NCBI GenBank assembly: GCA_039602395.1
Contig: JBCNJP010000006.1
Span: forward strand, 66,654,509-66,718,508
Reading direction: 5' to 3'
Source of the DNA: Deinandra increscens subsp. villosa
Lineage: Eukaryota; Streptophyta; Magnoliopsida; Asterales; Asteraceae
DNA: 64,000 bases
The notes beneath the pieces are model-generated. The model did not search any database. It had not been told where the DNA came from and saw only the letters and a list, made by a program, of their open reading frames with translations. The position numbers and the translations under genes are program-made. Positions within the stretch are counted from its first letter, which is position 1. Every line of letters starts with the position of its first letter. This document shows, one piece after another, positions 44,805 through 57,146 of the stretch.

Positions 44805-45200
44805 TTTTTTTTAAACGACCAACAAATTTAATATAAACAAAGCTACCAAAACGGTAGAGAAAGTCATAACAAAAGTCACAATGAACACTCATAGTGTCAT
44901 TGAATGACAAGGGCAGTTATTGGTTGTCACGTACCTACTTGGCCTAACGCTCAAATTTATGACTTTAGTATCCCACCTATATGTTCTGAATTGTTTACTA
45001 TTTTACCCCTCTCTGAGACACAAATACAACCATTTATGGAATACAGGCCATAGGGTTACACCCATTTATGCAATACAGTCCATAGGGTTGGGTAAGGCGA
45101 ATTTAAAGATGTATTAATCGTACTGTCTCGTTTCTTACAATAAAAGTGGTCCAACTTAATGCCACTAGGATGCTAATTTCTTCAAATCTCACCACCACAT

Positions 45201-45309
45201 TTTTTTTGAACGGCAAAGCTTTATTAAATTAGCGAGAAGCTAGGAAAAAGTACAATGGAAAAGAAAAACCATTACATTACACATAAAGCATTATTGCAAA
45301 AACAATCCC
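45201..45309 (-). mobile_element. 5'-truncated LINE stub, 109 bp, only in duplication copy 1
   Basis: The plus strand begins with a T run (the A tail of a minus-strand LINE) followed by GAACGGCAAAGCTTTATTAA. A perfect 15-bp target duplication ATCTCACCACCACAT flanks it (45186-45200 and 45310-45324). Copy 2 of the segment has a single uninterrupted site. Confidence 0.93.
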
Positions 45310-47179
45310 ATCTCACCACCACATAATGGTATCGTTAGGTTTGTTAGGTTATGAGTAAATGAATAATGGTCAGTTTCACTTTTTAAACTCGTTAGCTTTT
45401 ATCCTTTTTAAAGTTACTTTTTATCCTTTTTAGGCTATCTGGAGTGGTCAAGTCTCTTCCTTAGACGTTTTTCGCCATGTGGCAGATGACGTGACAAAGG
45501 GCTTGATCAAATAAATGGTGTAGTGGTTAAAGCCCCTTCAAGCCCGATAATCATTACATAATCCCTCAAACTCTCTCCTTCTTGGGCGTGAGATATCAAA
45601 CCCCTCACCTTTTTTGGCTCTTAGTCCCCCCCCCCCCCCCGGTAGTGGGGCGTGAAACGACACGAAAAGTGGGTTTTCAAGCCCACTACAGATAGCCTTA
45701 AAGTATGAGGACTTGTCTAAGTGGTTACTAGTAATGGGGGAGACTTGGGACTAAGAGATCACAAGTTCTATCCATGAGATCCCAGGTTTTACCACATAGC
45801 TGTTTGCGTAGGTGAATTTTTCCTGGAATGAGTTAACTGGTGTAAATATTGCCTGACTTTGCGGGACATTTGTTGGCATTACAAAAATATCATCATTTTA
45901 TTTAATTTAATGTCACATTATAACCTTTTAACAGTACTTGATTTTTTTTAAGGCAAAATGGACTTTTCCTGAACGTTAGTAAACTATGGCAAAATGAGAG
46001 GTGTGACGGTCCAGTCCACATAATCATCACTTCATTCGTGGGCGTGTTGCTCACCCATTACACATGACTTTGAAGGTTCTTGTTTGATTTCATGGTCACA
46101 TCTTTCAACATGCATGTCACATAGGAGTACTATAAGTCTATGAATCTTACACACTAGAAGAACCTTAGGTATTAATATAACATGCTAAAAATACAATCAG
46201 ATTGCAACAATACAACACAAATGTTTATGTATCAACTAGTGCAAGTTTACAACATACAATGGGGGATTTAAATGATTTTTTTTTGGTATTATTGTTCGAA
46301 AGGGTTGGCGTCGCAGTTTGTTGTCTGTCTTTCTTGTATGTTGACTTAAATCGTGTATGTGCTTCTTATGTGTAGAATTGTAATATGCATTTAATAACTA
46401 TTAAACAATCTTTAGATACGTAAATGACAAATTAAACTCTATTTTATGAGGGTTTTTATGTTTTATATCTTATATAATAAAACATTACATATTTATAATT
46501 TTTAACATTTTTTTAACATCAATTTTATTCAAACACCAAACACAAAAATCCACCCCACCCTAGCAAGGTACTAGAGGGGAACCAAATCGCTTACACCATA
46601 CGAAAGTTTTGCCAATCTATCATTTTTCTAAACCTATTTTCGGAGCAAAGTTTAGAATAATTTGTATTTTATAGGATTTAAATACTTATTTTTTTTATAG
46701 TGAGACACACCATTTTATCAAGATGCCTCTTGAAGACGTACATTATTTATTTACTTATTTATTTATTTGAATTTGAATGGTTAAATCATCACATTTTTAT
46801 TACGCCTGATTTGAATATTATTTTATTTTTTTGGATGGTTAAATCATAACATTTTTATTATCCATGATTTGAATCGACAGGCTTTTAGTTAAAAAAATAT
46901 TACAGGGTGTGTTTCTTTTGAATGTGCTAGTCTATGATGACATAAAAAGTCAATTTCATCAAACATTAAAGAGATGTACATGCTACACCAACTATAAGTC
47001 TATAACTAATAATTCTCTAGATTTAAAAACCACAAAATGGCATAGTGGTAAATACCACGAGAACCAAGACCAGTCATACATCTAACAGATTATATAACTA
47101 GCATATAACTCCTCCTCCATCATCCCATCCCCAAGAACAACACCCAAAATCCCTAATCAAATCAAACCAAAAGTCAAAA

Positions 47180-47671
47180 ATGTCTCTTGTGACCAAAGAA
47201 ATTAGGGCAAGTGCATCCGAGATCTATAATGGCGATGCAATCTGTCAAGAAAAATCAAAGTTTTTGCTGACAGAAATGGGCCTACCCAACGGCCTTTTGC
47301 CTCTAGAAGACATTGTGGAATGTGGGTATGTTGAAAAGACCGGTTTTGTGTGGCTTATTCAAAAGAAAGAGAAGAAACATAAGTTCGAAAAGATCGGGAA
47401 GCTTGTGACGTACGGAACGGAAGTAACCGCGACCATAGAGAAGTTCAAGATCAAGAAACTGACGGGTGTTAAGACTAAGGAGCTTTTGATGTGGATCACA
47501 CTGAGTGAGATCAGTGTTGATGATCCGCCCACCGGAAAGATCAATTTTAAGGCCACTTCTGGCCTTTACAGATCGTTTCCGGTGTCGGCTTTTCAAATTG
47601 ATGATGTTAAGAAAGATGTTGGAGGTGTGAGTCATGTGGCTAAAGAAGTAGGGGAGGTGAAGGAGGTTTGA
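47180..47671 (+). CDS. DUF538 family protein, copy 1
   Basis: A single exon encodes 163 residues, from ATG after an A-rich CAAAA context to the stop at 47669-47671. The DUF538 domain fills almost all of it: ASEIYNGDAICQEKSKFLL, LPNGLLPLEDIVECGYVEKT, GFVWLIQKKEKKHKF, LTGVKTKELLMWITLSEISV and FPVSAFQ. There is no signal peptide, so this is the intracellular type of the family. Plant DUF538 proteins are small beta-rich proteins, some reported to bind chlorophyll derivatives or lipids; the function is unsettled. A TATA-like ATTATATAACT is at about 47088 and a poly-A-like AATAAATT at about 47781. It is 99% identical to copy 2 at 52148-52648. It differs by four third-position changes and lacks a 9-bp insert near the 3' end. 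Confidence 0.95.
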   Translation: MSLVTKEIRASASEIYNGDAICQEKSKFLLTEMGLPNGLLPLEDIVECGYVEKTGFVWLIQKKEKKHKFEKIGKLVTYGTEVTATIEKFKIKKLTGVKTKELLMWITLSEISVDDPPTGKINFKATSGLYRSFPVSAFQIDDVKKDVGGVSHVAKEVGEVKEV

Positions 47672-48636
47672 GAAAGTGATTTGTGGGAAGTAATGAAGTT
47701 TTCATATCATATATAGCAATGAAATGGTCTTTTATTGATGATTTTCAGTTTATGATGTTGTAGCATCTTATTAATAATTATTAATAAATTAAGATCTAAT
47801 GCTTCATGAGTTTATTTCTAGTAATATCATCAATCCAGAATGTATACAGGACCGAAATCATAAAACGAGGTTGTGTTTGAAGCATTTCATCAAGTGATAT
47901 CCAGAAACTTCCAATTAGGTTTAAGAAAAAGATTTGTAACCAACCACCTTCTAGTTTCTTTTCTTTTTCTCCAACCGTCATATTAGGATGGGTGGTATGG
48001 GGGTAGAAGTACCCTTAAGATACTTGGTTTTTATTCAACGAGAGCATGCCAAGTGTGTGAGATGAAAACTTGGCTTTAGGGTAGTTTTGAAGAGGGTATA
48101 TGGTACCCTTAGGGTAGTTTAGGGTAGTTGAAGAGCGTGATGGAGCTTGAGAATTTTTCTAGTGGTGATCAAAATTTATGTGATTTCATTTTTTTCTTTC
48201 GCTATACTTCAAAGTATATGTTCGAATCGGCGATCTAATTCGGATCGGGTCAAACAATAAAAACTAAAAATATTGAATTGTCCTTCATTAATCGTTCGAC
48301 AGTCTTCTGTTGGTAAAAAAATATATATAAAACCATAAAACTAAAAAAATAGGTATTTAGTCGGTCCTCGTTCAAAAATTATATAAAAAATTCCTTCCTC
48401 GCCTAGTCGCTGCTATCATCGAGAAGAAACCTCAGAAATCAGACAGAAATCAGACAGATTGCTCCTGCTCGCTACTCTTCAGTCTTCTCCTTCCTCGCCG
48501 TTCAATGTTTAGAATTGAGAAGAAACCTGAAAGTCCCTCAGAAAATTATGTTTAATATATTGTTTATTAAAATGACCCTAAACTTTTTGTAATTAAGTTC
48601 AACCCCTTTTACTTTAGTAAAATCTAATAAAGGTTT

Positions 48637-49046
48637 TGTAGGTCCGGAATAACTCCCGAAACACGATATTGATATCACAAACGAGTGCGGAATCCTCGTT
48701 TATGATTGATTCAAGAAAAGAGAAGAGAAGAAACACAAGAATACGATGATAAAACGCTAAAAGCTTGATCTTTGCACACAAGAAATCTTGTCGGGTACAA
48801 AACAGAAAATCGTAAACTCTCTCTCTCTCTGATTACGATCGTGAACACCAATGCTCCACTAGAAATCATAAACTGGTCCCCTTGAATAGTAAACTCATGG
48901 GGTTTAAATAGCCATCCCATGAGTTTACTATTGGGCTCTTAAACCCTAATCATAAACCCAAGCCCATGCCCAAATCCAATAGTAAACTAGCCTAAACATA
49001 ATAATAAAACTAGCCTACTAATCTAATGAAACCCACTAAGCCTAGC
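48637..49046 (-). mobile_element. LTR fragment running into the assembly gap
   Basis: The minus strand ends GGAGTTATTCCGGACCTACA (at 48637), with a TATA-like CTATTTAAACC near 48908 and a CT-rich leader, as in an LTR. No primer-binding site follows its 3' edge, so it is a solo or 3' LTR. Its other end is in the gap. Confidence 0.55.
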
Positions 49047-49546
49047 NNNNNNNNNNNNNNNNNNNNNNNNNNNNNNNNNNNNNNNNNNNNNNNNNNNNNN
49101 NNNNNNNNNNNNNNNNNNNNNNNNNNNNNNNNNNNNNNNNNNNNNNNNNNNNNNNNNNNNNNNNNNNNNNNNNNNNNNNNNNNNNNNNNNNNNNNNNNNN
49201 NNNNNNNNNNNNNNNNNNNNNNNNNNNNNNNNNNNNNNNNNNNNNNNNNNNNNNNNNNNNNNNNNNNNNNNNNNNNNNNNNNNNNNNNNNNNNNNNNNNN
49301 NNNNNNNNNNNNNNNNNNNNNNNNNNNNNNNNNNNNNNNNNNNNNNNNNNNNNNNNNNNNNNNNNNNNNNNNNNNNNNNNNNNNNNNNNNNNNNNNNNNN
49401 NNNNNNNNNNNNNNNNNNNNNNNNNNNNNNNNNNNNNNNNNNNNNNNNNNNNNNNNNNNNNNNNNNNNNNNNNNNNNNNNNNNNNNNNNNNNNNNNNNNN
49501 NNNNNNNNNNNNNNNNNNNNNNNNNNNNNNNNNNNNNNNNNNNNNN
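49047..49546. other. Assembly gap, 500 N
   Basis: Exactly 500 N, of unknown true size. It separates the two segmental duplication copies, so their distance is not known. Confidence 0.98.
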
Positions 49547-51119
49547 ATTTTTTTTTGAACAACCAACAAATTTAATATAAACAAAGCTATCAAGACGGTA
49601 GAGAAAGTCATAACAAAAGTCACAATGAACACTCATAGTGTCATTGAATGACAAGGGCAGTTATTGGTTGTCACGTACCTACTTGGCCTAACGCTCAAAT
49701 TTATGACTTTAGTATCCCACCTATATGTTCTGAATTGTTTACTATTTTACCCCTCTCTGAGACACAAATACAACCATTTATGGAATACAGGCCATAGGGT
49801 TGGGTAAGGCGAATTTAAAGATGTATTAATCGTACTGTCTCGTTTCTTACAATAAAAGTGGTCCAACTTAATGCCACTAGGATGCTAATTTCTTCAAATC
49901 TCACCACCACATAATGGTGTCGTTAGGTTTGTTAGGTTATGAGTAAATGAATAATGGTCACTTTCACTTTTTAAACTCGTTACTTTTTATCTTTTTTAAA
50001 GTTACTTTTTATCATTTTTAGGTTATTCGTAGTAGTCAAGCTTCTTTCTTAGACGTTTTTCGTCATCTGGCATATGACATGACAAAGGGCTTGATCACAT
50101 AAATGGTATAGTGGTTAAAGCCCCTTCAAGCCCGATAATCATTACATAATCCCTCAAACTCTCTCCTTCTTGGGCGTGAGATATTTCAAACCCCTCACCT
50201 TTTTTGGCTATTAGTCCCCCCCCCCCCCCGGTAGTGGGGCGTGAAACGGCACGAAAAGTGGGTTTTCAAGCCCACTACAGATAGCCTTAAAGTATGAGGA
50301 CTTGTCTAAGTGGTTACTAGTAATGGGGGAGACTTGGGACTAAGAGATCACAAGTTCTATCTATGAGATCCCAGGTTTTACCACCTGGCTGTTTGCGTAG
50401 GTGATTTTTTTCCTGGAATGAGTTAACTGGTGTAAATACTGCCTGATCGACTTTGCGGGACATTTGTTGGCCATTAAAAAAATATCATCATTTTATTTAA
50501 TTTAATGTCACATTATTACCTTTTAACAGTACTTGATTTTTGAAGGCAAGGTGGATTTTTCCTGAACGTTAGTAAACTATGACAAAATGAGAGGTGTGAC
50601 GGTCCGATCCACATTATCACCACTTCATTCGTGGACACGTTGCTTACCCATTACACATAACTTTAGGAAGGTTCTTGTTTGATTTCATGGTCCACATCTT
50701 TCAACATGCATGTCACATAGGGGTACTATAAGTCTATAAATCTTACACATTAGAAGAACCTTAGGTATTAATATAACATGCTAAAAATGCAATCAGATTG
50801 CAACAATACACACATATGTTTTTGTATCAACTAGTGCAAGTTTACAACATACAATGGGGGATTTAAATGATATTTTTTTCTGGTATTATTGTTTGAAAGG
50901 GTTGGCATCACAGTTTATTGCCTGTCTTTTTTGTATGTTGACTTAAGTCGTGTATGTGCTTCTTATGTGTAGATGCTTCTTATGTGTAGAATTACAAAGA
51001 TGCATTTAATCACTATTAAACAATTGTTAGATACGTAAATGACACATTAAACTCTATTTTATCAGGGTTTTTATGTTTTATATCTTATATAATAAAACAT
51101 TACATATTTATAATTTTTA

Positions 51120-51458
51120 GGAAAATTGGATTTTAGTAATCCAAGTTATTACCAATTGGCCAATATTAATCCCAATTTCAAAATTGGCCTACATTAATCC
51201 CAATTATTAAGGAGTTGGATTTCATTGGACCCCCGTTAAGTTTTCCTTAACTCCGTTAGTTTTTTGCTGACGTGGCAGCCACGTGGCTTTTATTAATCAG
51301 TGCCACGTCAGCAAAAAACTAACGGACTTAAGGAAAACTTAACGGGGGTCCAATGAAATCCAACACCTTAATAATTGGGATTAATGTAGGCCAATTTTGA
51401 AATTGGGATTAATATTGGCCAATTGGTAATAACTTGGATTATTAAAATCCAATTTTCC
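51120..51458. mobile_element. MULE-type MITE, 339 bp, only in duplication copy 2
   Basis: Near-perfect long inverted repeat from GGAAAATTGGATTTTA to TAAAATCCAATTTTCC that folds almost end to end around a GACGTGGCAGCCACGTGGC centre. The 9-bp duplication TAATTTTTA lies at 51111-51119 and 51459-51467. The single site TAATTTTTA is seen uninterrupted in copy 1 (near 46497). The 9-bp size points to Mutator-like transposition. Confidence 0.93.
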
Positions 51459-52147
51459 TAATTTTTAACATTTTTTGAACAACAATTTTATTTAAACACC
51501 AAACACAAAACTCCACCCCACCCTAGCAAGGTACTAGAGGGGAACCAAATCGTTTACACCATACGAAAGTTTTGCCAATCTATCATCTTTCTAAACCTAT
51601 TTTCGGAGAAAAGTTTAGAATAATTTGTATTTTATAGGATTTAATTACGTATTTTTTTTATAGTGATACACACCATTTTATCAAGATGCCTCTTGAAGAT
51701 GTACATTATTTATTTACTTATTTATTTATTTGAATTTGAATGGTTAAATCATCACATTTTTATTACGCATGAATTGAATATTATTTTATTTTTTTGGATG
51801 GTTAAATCATAACATTTTTATTATCCATGATTTGAATCGATAGGCTTTTAGTTAAAAAAATAAAAAATTACACGGTGTGTTTCTTTTGAATGTGCTAGTC
51901 TATGATGACATAAAAAGTCAATTTCATCAAACATTAAATAGATGTACATGCTACACCAACTATAAGTCTATAACTAATAATTCTCTAGATTTAAAAACCA
52001 CAAAATGGCATAGTTGTAAATACCACGAGTATCAAGACCAGTCATACATCTAACAGATTATATAACTAGCATATAACTCCTCCTCCATCATCCCATCCCC
52101 AAGAACAACACCCAAAATCTCTAATCAAATCAAACCAAAAGTAAAAA

Positions 52148-52648
52148 ATGTCTCTTGTGACAAAAGAAATCAGGGCAAGTGCATCCGAGATCTATAATGG
52201 CGATGCAATCTGTCAAGAAAAATCAAAGTTTTTGCTGACAGAAATGGGCCTACCCAACGGCCTTTTGCCTCTAGAAGACATTGTGGAATGTGGGTATGTT
52301 GAAAAGACCGGATTTGTGTGGCTTATTCAAAAGAAAGAGAAGAAACATAAGTTCGAAAAGATCGGGAAGCTTGTGACGTACGGAACGGAAGTAACCGCGA
52401 CCATAGAGAAGTTCAAGATCAAGAAACTGACGGGTGTTAAGACTAAGGAGCTTTTGATGTGGATCACACTGAGTGAGATCAGTGTTGATGATCCGCCCAC
52501 CGGAAAGATCAATTTTAAGGCCACTTCTGGCCTTTACAGATCATTTCCGGTGTCGGCTTTTCAAATTGATGATGTTAAGAAAGATGTTGGAGGTGTGAGT
52601 CATGTGGCTAAGGGTGCTAAAGAAGTAGGGGAGGTGAAGGAGGTTTGA
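52148..52648 (+). CDS. DUF538 family protein, copy 2
   Basis: A single exon encodes 166 residues. The protein is the same as copy 1 except for three added residues (KGA, between HVA and KEVGE). The nucleotide differences in the coding region are ACC/ACA, ATT/ATC, GGT/GGA and TCG/TCA, all silent. Upstream and downstream flanks are also shared. Since both reading frames are intact, both genes may be active, although the MULE MITE lies about 0.7 kb upstream of this copy only. Same family remarks as for copy 1: small plant proteins of unsettled function, here without a signal peptide. Confidence 0.95.
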   Translation: MSLVTKEIRASASEIYNGDAICQEKSKFLLTEMGLPNGLLPLEDIVECGYVEKTGFVWLIQKKEKKHKFEKIGKLVTYGTEVTATIEKFKIKKLTGVKTKELLMWITLSEISVDDPPTGKINFKATSGLYRSFPVSAFQIDDVKKDVGGVSHVAKGAKEVGEVKEV

Positions 52649-52907
52649 GAAAGTGTTTTGTGGGAAGTAATGAAGTTTAATTATCATATATAGCAATGAA
52701 ATGGTCTTTTATTGATGATTTTCAGTTTATGATGTTGTAGCATCTTATTAATAATTATTAATAAATTAAGATCTAATGCTTCATGAGTTTATTTCTAGTA
52801 ATATCATCAATCCAGAATGTATACAGGACCGAAATCATAAAACGAGGTTGTGTTTGAAGCATTTCATCAAGTGATATCCAGAAACTTCCAATTAGGTTTA
52901 AGAAAAA

Positions 52908-55003
52908 GATTTGTAACCAACCACCTTCTAGTTTCTTTTCTTTTTCTCCAACCGTCATATTCATTATAAGGATGGATGGTATGGGGGTAGAAGTACTCTT
53001 AAGATACTTGGTTTTTATTCAATGAGAGCATGTCAAGTGTGTGAGATGAAAACTTGGCTTTAGGGTAGTTTTGAAGAGGGTTTATGGTACCCTTAGGGTA
53101 GTTTAGGGTAGTTGAAGAGCGTGGAAGTTAGTCCGGAACTTCCTTCACACTAAGTAGTTCCTCCGGAACTCTTCCTAGTGTTACTCCGGAACTTTGACTT
53201 AGAGAATTTCTGTCTAGCAAAACATTCCCAACAGTGGTGGAGCTTGAGAATTTTTCTAGTGGTGACCAAAATTTATGTGACTTCATTTTTTTCTTTCGCT
53301 ATACTTCAAAGTATATGTTCGAATCGGCGGTCTAATTCGGGTCGGGTCAAACAATAAAAACTAAAAATATCGAATTGTCCTTCATTAATCGTTCGACAGT
53401 CTTCTGTTGGTAAAAAATTATATATAAAAACCATAAAACTAAAAAAATAGGTATTTAGTCGGTCCTCATTCCAATATTATATAAAAAATTCCTTCCTCGC
53501 CTAGTCGCTGCTATCATCGAGAAGAAACCTCAGAAATCAGACAGAAATCAGACAGATTGCTCCTGCTCGCTACTCTTCAGTCTTCTCCTTCCTCGCCGTT
53601 CAATGTTTAGAAATGAGAAGAAACCTGAAAGTCCCTCAAAAATTTATGTTTAATATATTGTTTATTAAAATGACCCTAAACTTTTTGTAATTAAGTTCAA
53701 CCCCCTTTACTTTAGTAAAATCTAATAAAGGACCCTTATCTAGTTATCTTAAATTTTTTTAATTTGAATGGGGACCAATGGAGGATCTAGAATTTTTGTT
53801 CAATGTGGGCAAAAAATGTATATTATAAAGTGTTTCGTAAACAAGGTTGGTTACAATGGGTCAAAAGAGGACCATTTAAAACAGGAGAACTGGGTGACTG
53901 GGTCGGTTAAAATATCTCATCATGGTCGATTAAAATAATAAAAATTGTTTGGATTCACGTCTAGAAAATATCACATTTGAATAACAAAAGTAATAAATTA
54001 TTTATAAAATGCTAACCTCGACACACATTTTCTAAGATGGTATCGTGGTTTAGTAAAGATTTGTAACCAACCACCTTCTAGTTTCTTTTATTTTTCTCCA
54101 ACCGTCATATTCATTATAAGGATGGGTGGTATGGGGGTAGAAGTACCCTTAAGATACTTGGTTTTTATTCAATGAGAGCATGCCAAGTGTGTGAGATGAA
54201 AACTTGGCTTTAGGGTAGTTTTGAAGAGGGTATATGGTACCCTTAGGGTAGTTTAGGGTAGTTGAAGAGCAGTGGTGGAGCTTGAGAATTTTTCTAGTGG
54301 TGACCAAAATTTATGTGACTTTATTTTTTTCTTTCGCTATACTTCGAAGTATATGTTCGAATCGACGGTCCAATTCAGGTCGGGTCAAAGAATAAAAACT
54401 AAAAATATCGAATTGTCCTTCATTAATCGTTCGACAGTCTTCTGTTGGTAAAAAAAGTTATATATAAAAACCATAAAACTAAAAAAATAGGTATTTAGTC
54501 GGTCCTCATTCAAAATTTATATAAAAAATTCCTTCCTCGCCTAGTCGCTGCTACCATCGAGAAGAAACCTCAGTAATCAGACAGATTGCTCTTGCTCGCC
54601 TACTCTTTAGTCTTCTCCTTCCTCGCCGTTCAATGTTTAGAAATGAGAAGAAACCTAGAAGTCCCTCAAAAATTTATGTTTAATATCTTAAATTTTTTTA
54701 ATTTGAATGGGGACCAATGGAGGATCTAGAATTTTTGTTCAATGTGGGCAAAAAATGTATATTATAAAGTGTTTCGTAAACAAGGTTGGTTACAATTGGT
54801 CAAAAGAGGATCATTTAAAACAGGAGAACTGGGTGACTAGGTCGGTTAAAATATCTCATCATGGTCGATTAAAATAATAAAAATTGTTTGGATTCACGTC
54901 TAGAAAATGATCACATTTAAATAACAAAAGTAACAAATTATTTATAAAATGCTAACCTCGACACACATTTTCTAAGATGGCATGGTATCGTGGTTTAGTG
55001 ATA
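52908..55003 (+). repeat. Tandem duplication, unit about 1,150 bp, downstream of DUF538 copy 2
   Basis: Unit 1 is 52908-54057 and unit 2 is 54058-55003, with a 1,150-bp offset at AAGATTTGTAACCAACC. Unit 2 lacks a piece around CCCTAAACTTTTTGTAATT and the GTCCGGAACTTCC insert. Both end at GGTATCGTGGTTTAGT. Confidence 0.92.
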
Positions 55004-55207
55004 TATAATTATATGGTGTTTATCTCAGTTAAAATTGTGTGCATTCAAATAGCATAAATTAGTCTCACAGAGTGATCGATATGATTGAAAACAAATTTTG
55101 GATGTACAGTTGATAATATTTATTTAACTTTTTATATGATAGTTTGATTTATTATTTACAAAAAACTTTTCATATGATAGTTTGATTTATTATATAAAAG
55201 AGTAATC

Positions 55208-55460
55208 TTATTAGAGCATTTACAACCCGTTCTGTATAATTTATGTGAGTGGAGTCCTTAAAATTTAAGGTTTAGTTGTAAGTGGTTGTGAGTGAGAGAG
55301 AAGAAATTTTTTTTTTGAAAATCTGTATATTTTATAAAAAACTGTAAATTTTGTAAAATTTTATGTTTGATTATGAGTGGAAAAAATAAAAAATAGTATA
55401 AAATGTATTATTTAATTGTAGTTGTAAGTGAAAAAGAGATAAAAAGTAATGATAAAACTA
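55208..55460. mobile_element. AT-rich MITE-like repeat, copy 2 (empty SINE site)
   Basis: Starts TTAGAGCATTTACAA and aligns along its length with 27893-28405, without the SINE. Confidence 0.65.
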
Positions 55461-55754
55461 TAAATTATATTGGGAGTTGGGACAGTGAAAGACCGAAAGG
55501 TCTATGAGAAGGAAAAAATACCAAACTATGAAAAACTGAAGGACTCAATTGTAATTGTAGTTAATCTAAAAGGGTTTTATGTAAAACTTGTTTTTTAGTT
55601 TTTAAATTACTTAAGTGAGGATGAGATTCCCAAGACACGTCTTGTTCTTCATCTTCCTACTTCGTCTTCTAACAAAACTCCATAGCTTCCTCTTAAGAAA
55701 GATCTCACTGTAATTATCATCACCCTCTTAAAAAAAATCAGTGGTGACCGACAC
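55461..55754. other. Spacer
   Basis: Nothing recognised. Confidence 0.5.
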
Positions 55755-56040
55755 TATTACCCTAGTCGGTTATTATCCACTATCCGCTACCACTACCCTC
55801 TCCATCAGGTAGCGGATAGTGGATAATAACCGACTAGGGTAATAGTTGTCGAAACTAACCGAGAGAAGTTTGAGAGAATTTGTAGCGGACTGGGCGCTGC
55901 CGGCGCCAACTAAGATGTGCCCCTGTTGAAGAGTGAAGACCATAGCTACAAATTCTCTCAAACTTCTCTCGGTTAGTTTCGACAACTATTATCCTAGTCG
56001 GTTATTATCCACTATCCGCTACCACTACCTGATGGAGAGG
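55755..56040. repeat. Three-armed palindrome
   Basis: An 89-bp arm (55797-55886) is inverted at 55945-56040 around a 58-base spacer. The outer 45 bp of the arm (GGTTATTATCCACTATCCGC region) also occurs a third time at 55761-55800. The right arm has a 6-bp CACTAC insertion. The short open frames here are shadows. Confidence 0.93.
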
Positions 56041-57146
56041 GTGTGGTAGCCGTCCACTATCCGAAAATCTCCACTAGCCGAACCCCACTACCCGGTATAC
56101 ATACCGCACATCCTAAGTTTAAAACTTATCGTCGCTATTGTCGACCCACCCACACTAAAAAAATTTATCATTTGGTGGCATATAAAAAGTGTAAAAAAAC
56201 AAAAAAGTATTACTAAAAGCCCCTTGTAAAAATAGACGGTACATAAGAAAAGGGGCACTAGAAATGGTGCCACATAGCCCTTTAATGGCATTTTTTGGTG
56301 TGCCAACCATTCTTACAAATTGAAGGCTGTGGCAATGTTTTGGTTTGTCACTACTTAGATTTAACCTATAGTGACACTAAAGGTATATAAAGATATATAT
56401 CATATTAACCCATAAAAAAATTGAATACAAATTTTGTTTCAATAAATACTATTTTTATTAAATATATATACTTTCATCGCCACAAAAATCATATCAAATC
56501 AAAAAGCACGATATATGTTTAATATATTAATTTTGATTGATTAAAATATTATTATTTACAATATAGAACAAAAATAAAATTATACAATGTAGAAGTCATA
56601 ATATCAACTAAAAGCTCAAGTCAATAGTCTTCTAAACATATTTTAAAATGTTTGCAAAATGAAAGCATGAATCTATCTACATCATAAAAGTGACTTTATA
56701 AATGATGGCTAAACTACTATCGGGCTTTAGCATCCAGTTACGGAACTTTCATTCAGCATCTGCAAAATGAAAGTATGAATAGAAAAACCAATCTACATCA
56801 TAAAACTGTTTTGAGGAATATTTGTTTTTAAGTTTTTGAAAGATTTTAATCTAATAATGAATTTTAGCCGATTGGCAATTTTGTTCAATACATGTATTAT
56901 TCGCTTGGATTAAATTTTAGCCCAGCCCAAACTCAAGAAATTTTGGAGCCCGTGTTCGTTGGTCATCATAAGTTTACTAGAAATAAACTCATGAAGCATT
57001 AGATCAAAGAAACAATAATTGTCTTGGCTTATTAGAAATTATTTTAACGAAATAGTAGAGTTAGGATTCTAGGAACATAAGTTTGAAATTATTGTCTTGA
57101 CTTAGGAGATTCTAGACAGAAAACTAAGAATACATTTTAGTCAAAT
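56041..57146. other. AT-rich DNA, no recognised gene
   Basis: At 56160-56390 there are several GTGGCA/GTGCCAC words that faintly recall CACTA subtermini, but no ends were found. The rest is AT-rich. Confidence 0.45.

Larger units (their letters stand above)
44805..48633. repeat. Segmental duplication, copy 1
   Basis: It aligns with 49547-53728 from AACAAATTTAATATAAACAA to AAAATCTAATAAAGG, interrupted by copy-specific insertions. It contains DUF538 gene copy 1. Private changes include a 109-bp LINE stub (45201-45309), an extra block of about 32 bp near 45050, and an LTR joined at its right edge. Confidence 0.95.
49547..53728. repeat. Segmental duplication, copy 2
   Basis: It matches 44805-48633. 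Private changes include a 339-bp MULE MITE (51120-51458), a duplicated GATGCTTCTTATGTGTAG at about 50970, and an insert of about 90 bp at 53130-53230 (GTCCGGAACTTCC text). Confidence 0.95.

Noticed and set aside
49010..49654. Several frames of about 180-214 codons across the second N block
   Set aside because: Almost wholly N. Only a few real codons at each end.
56088..56390. Possible second CACTA end cluster
   Set aside because: A few GTGGCA/GTGCCAC words occur, but no CACTA terminus or target duplication could be located.
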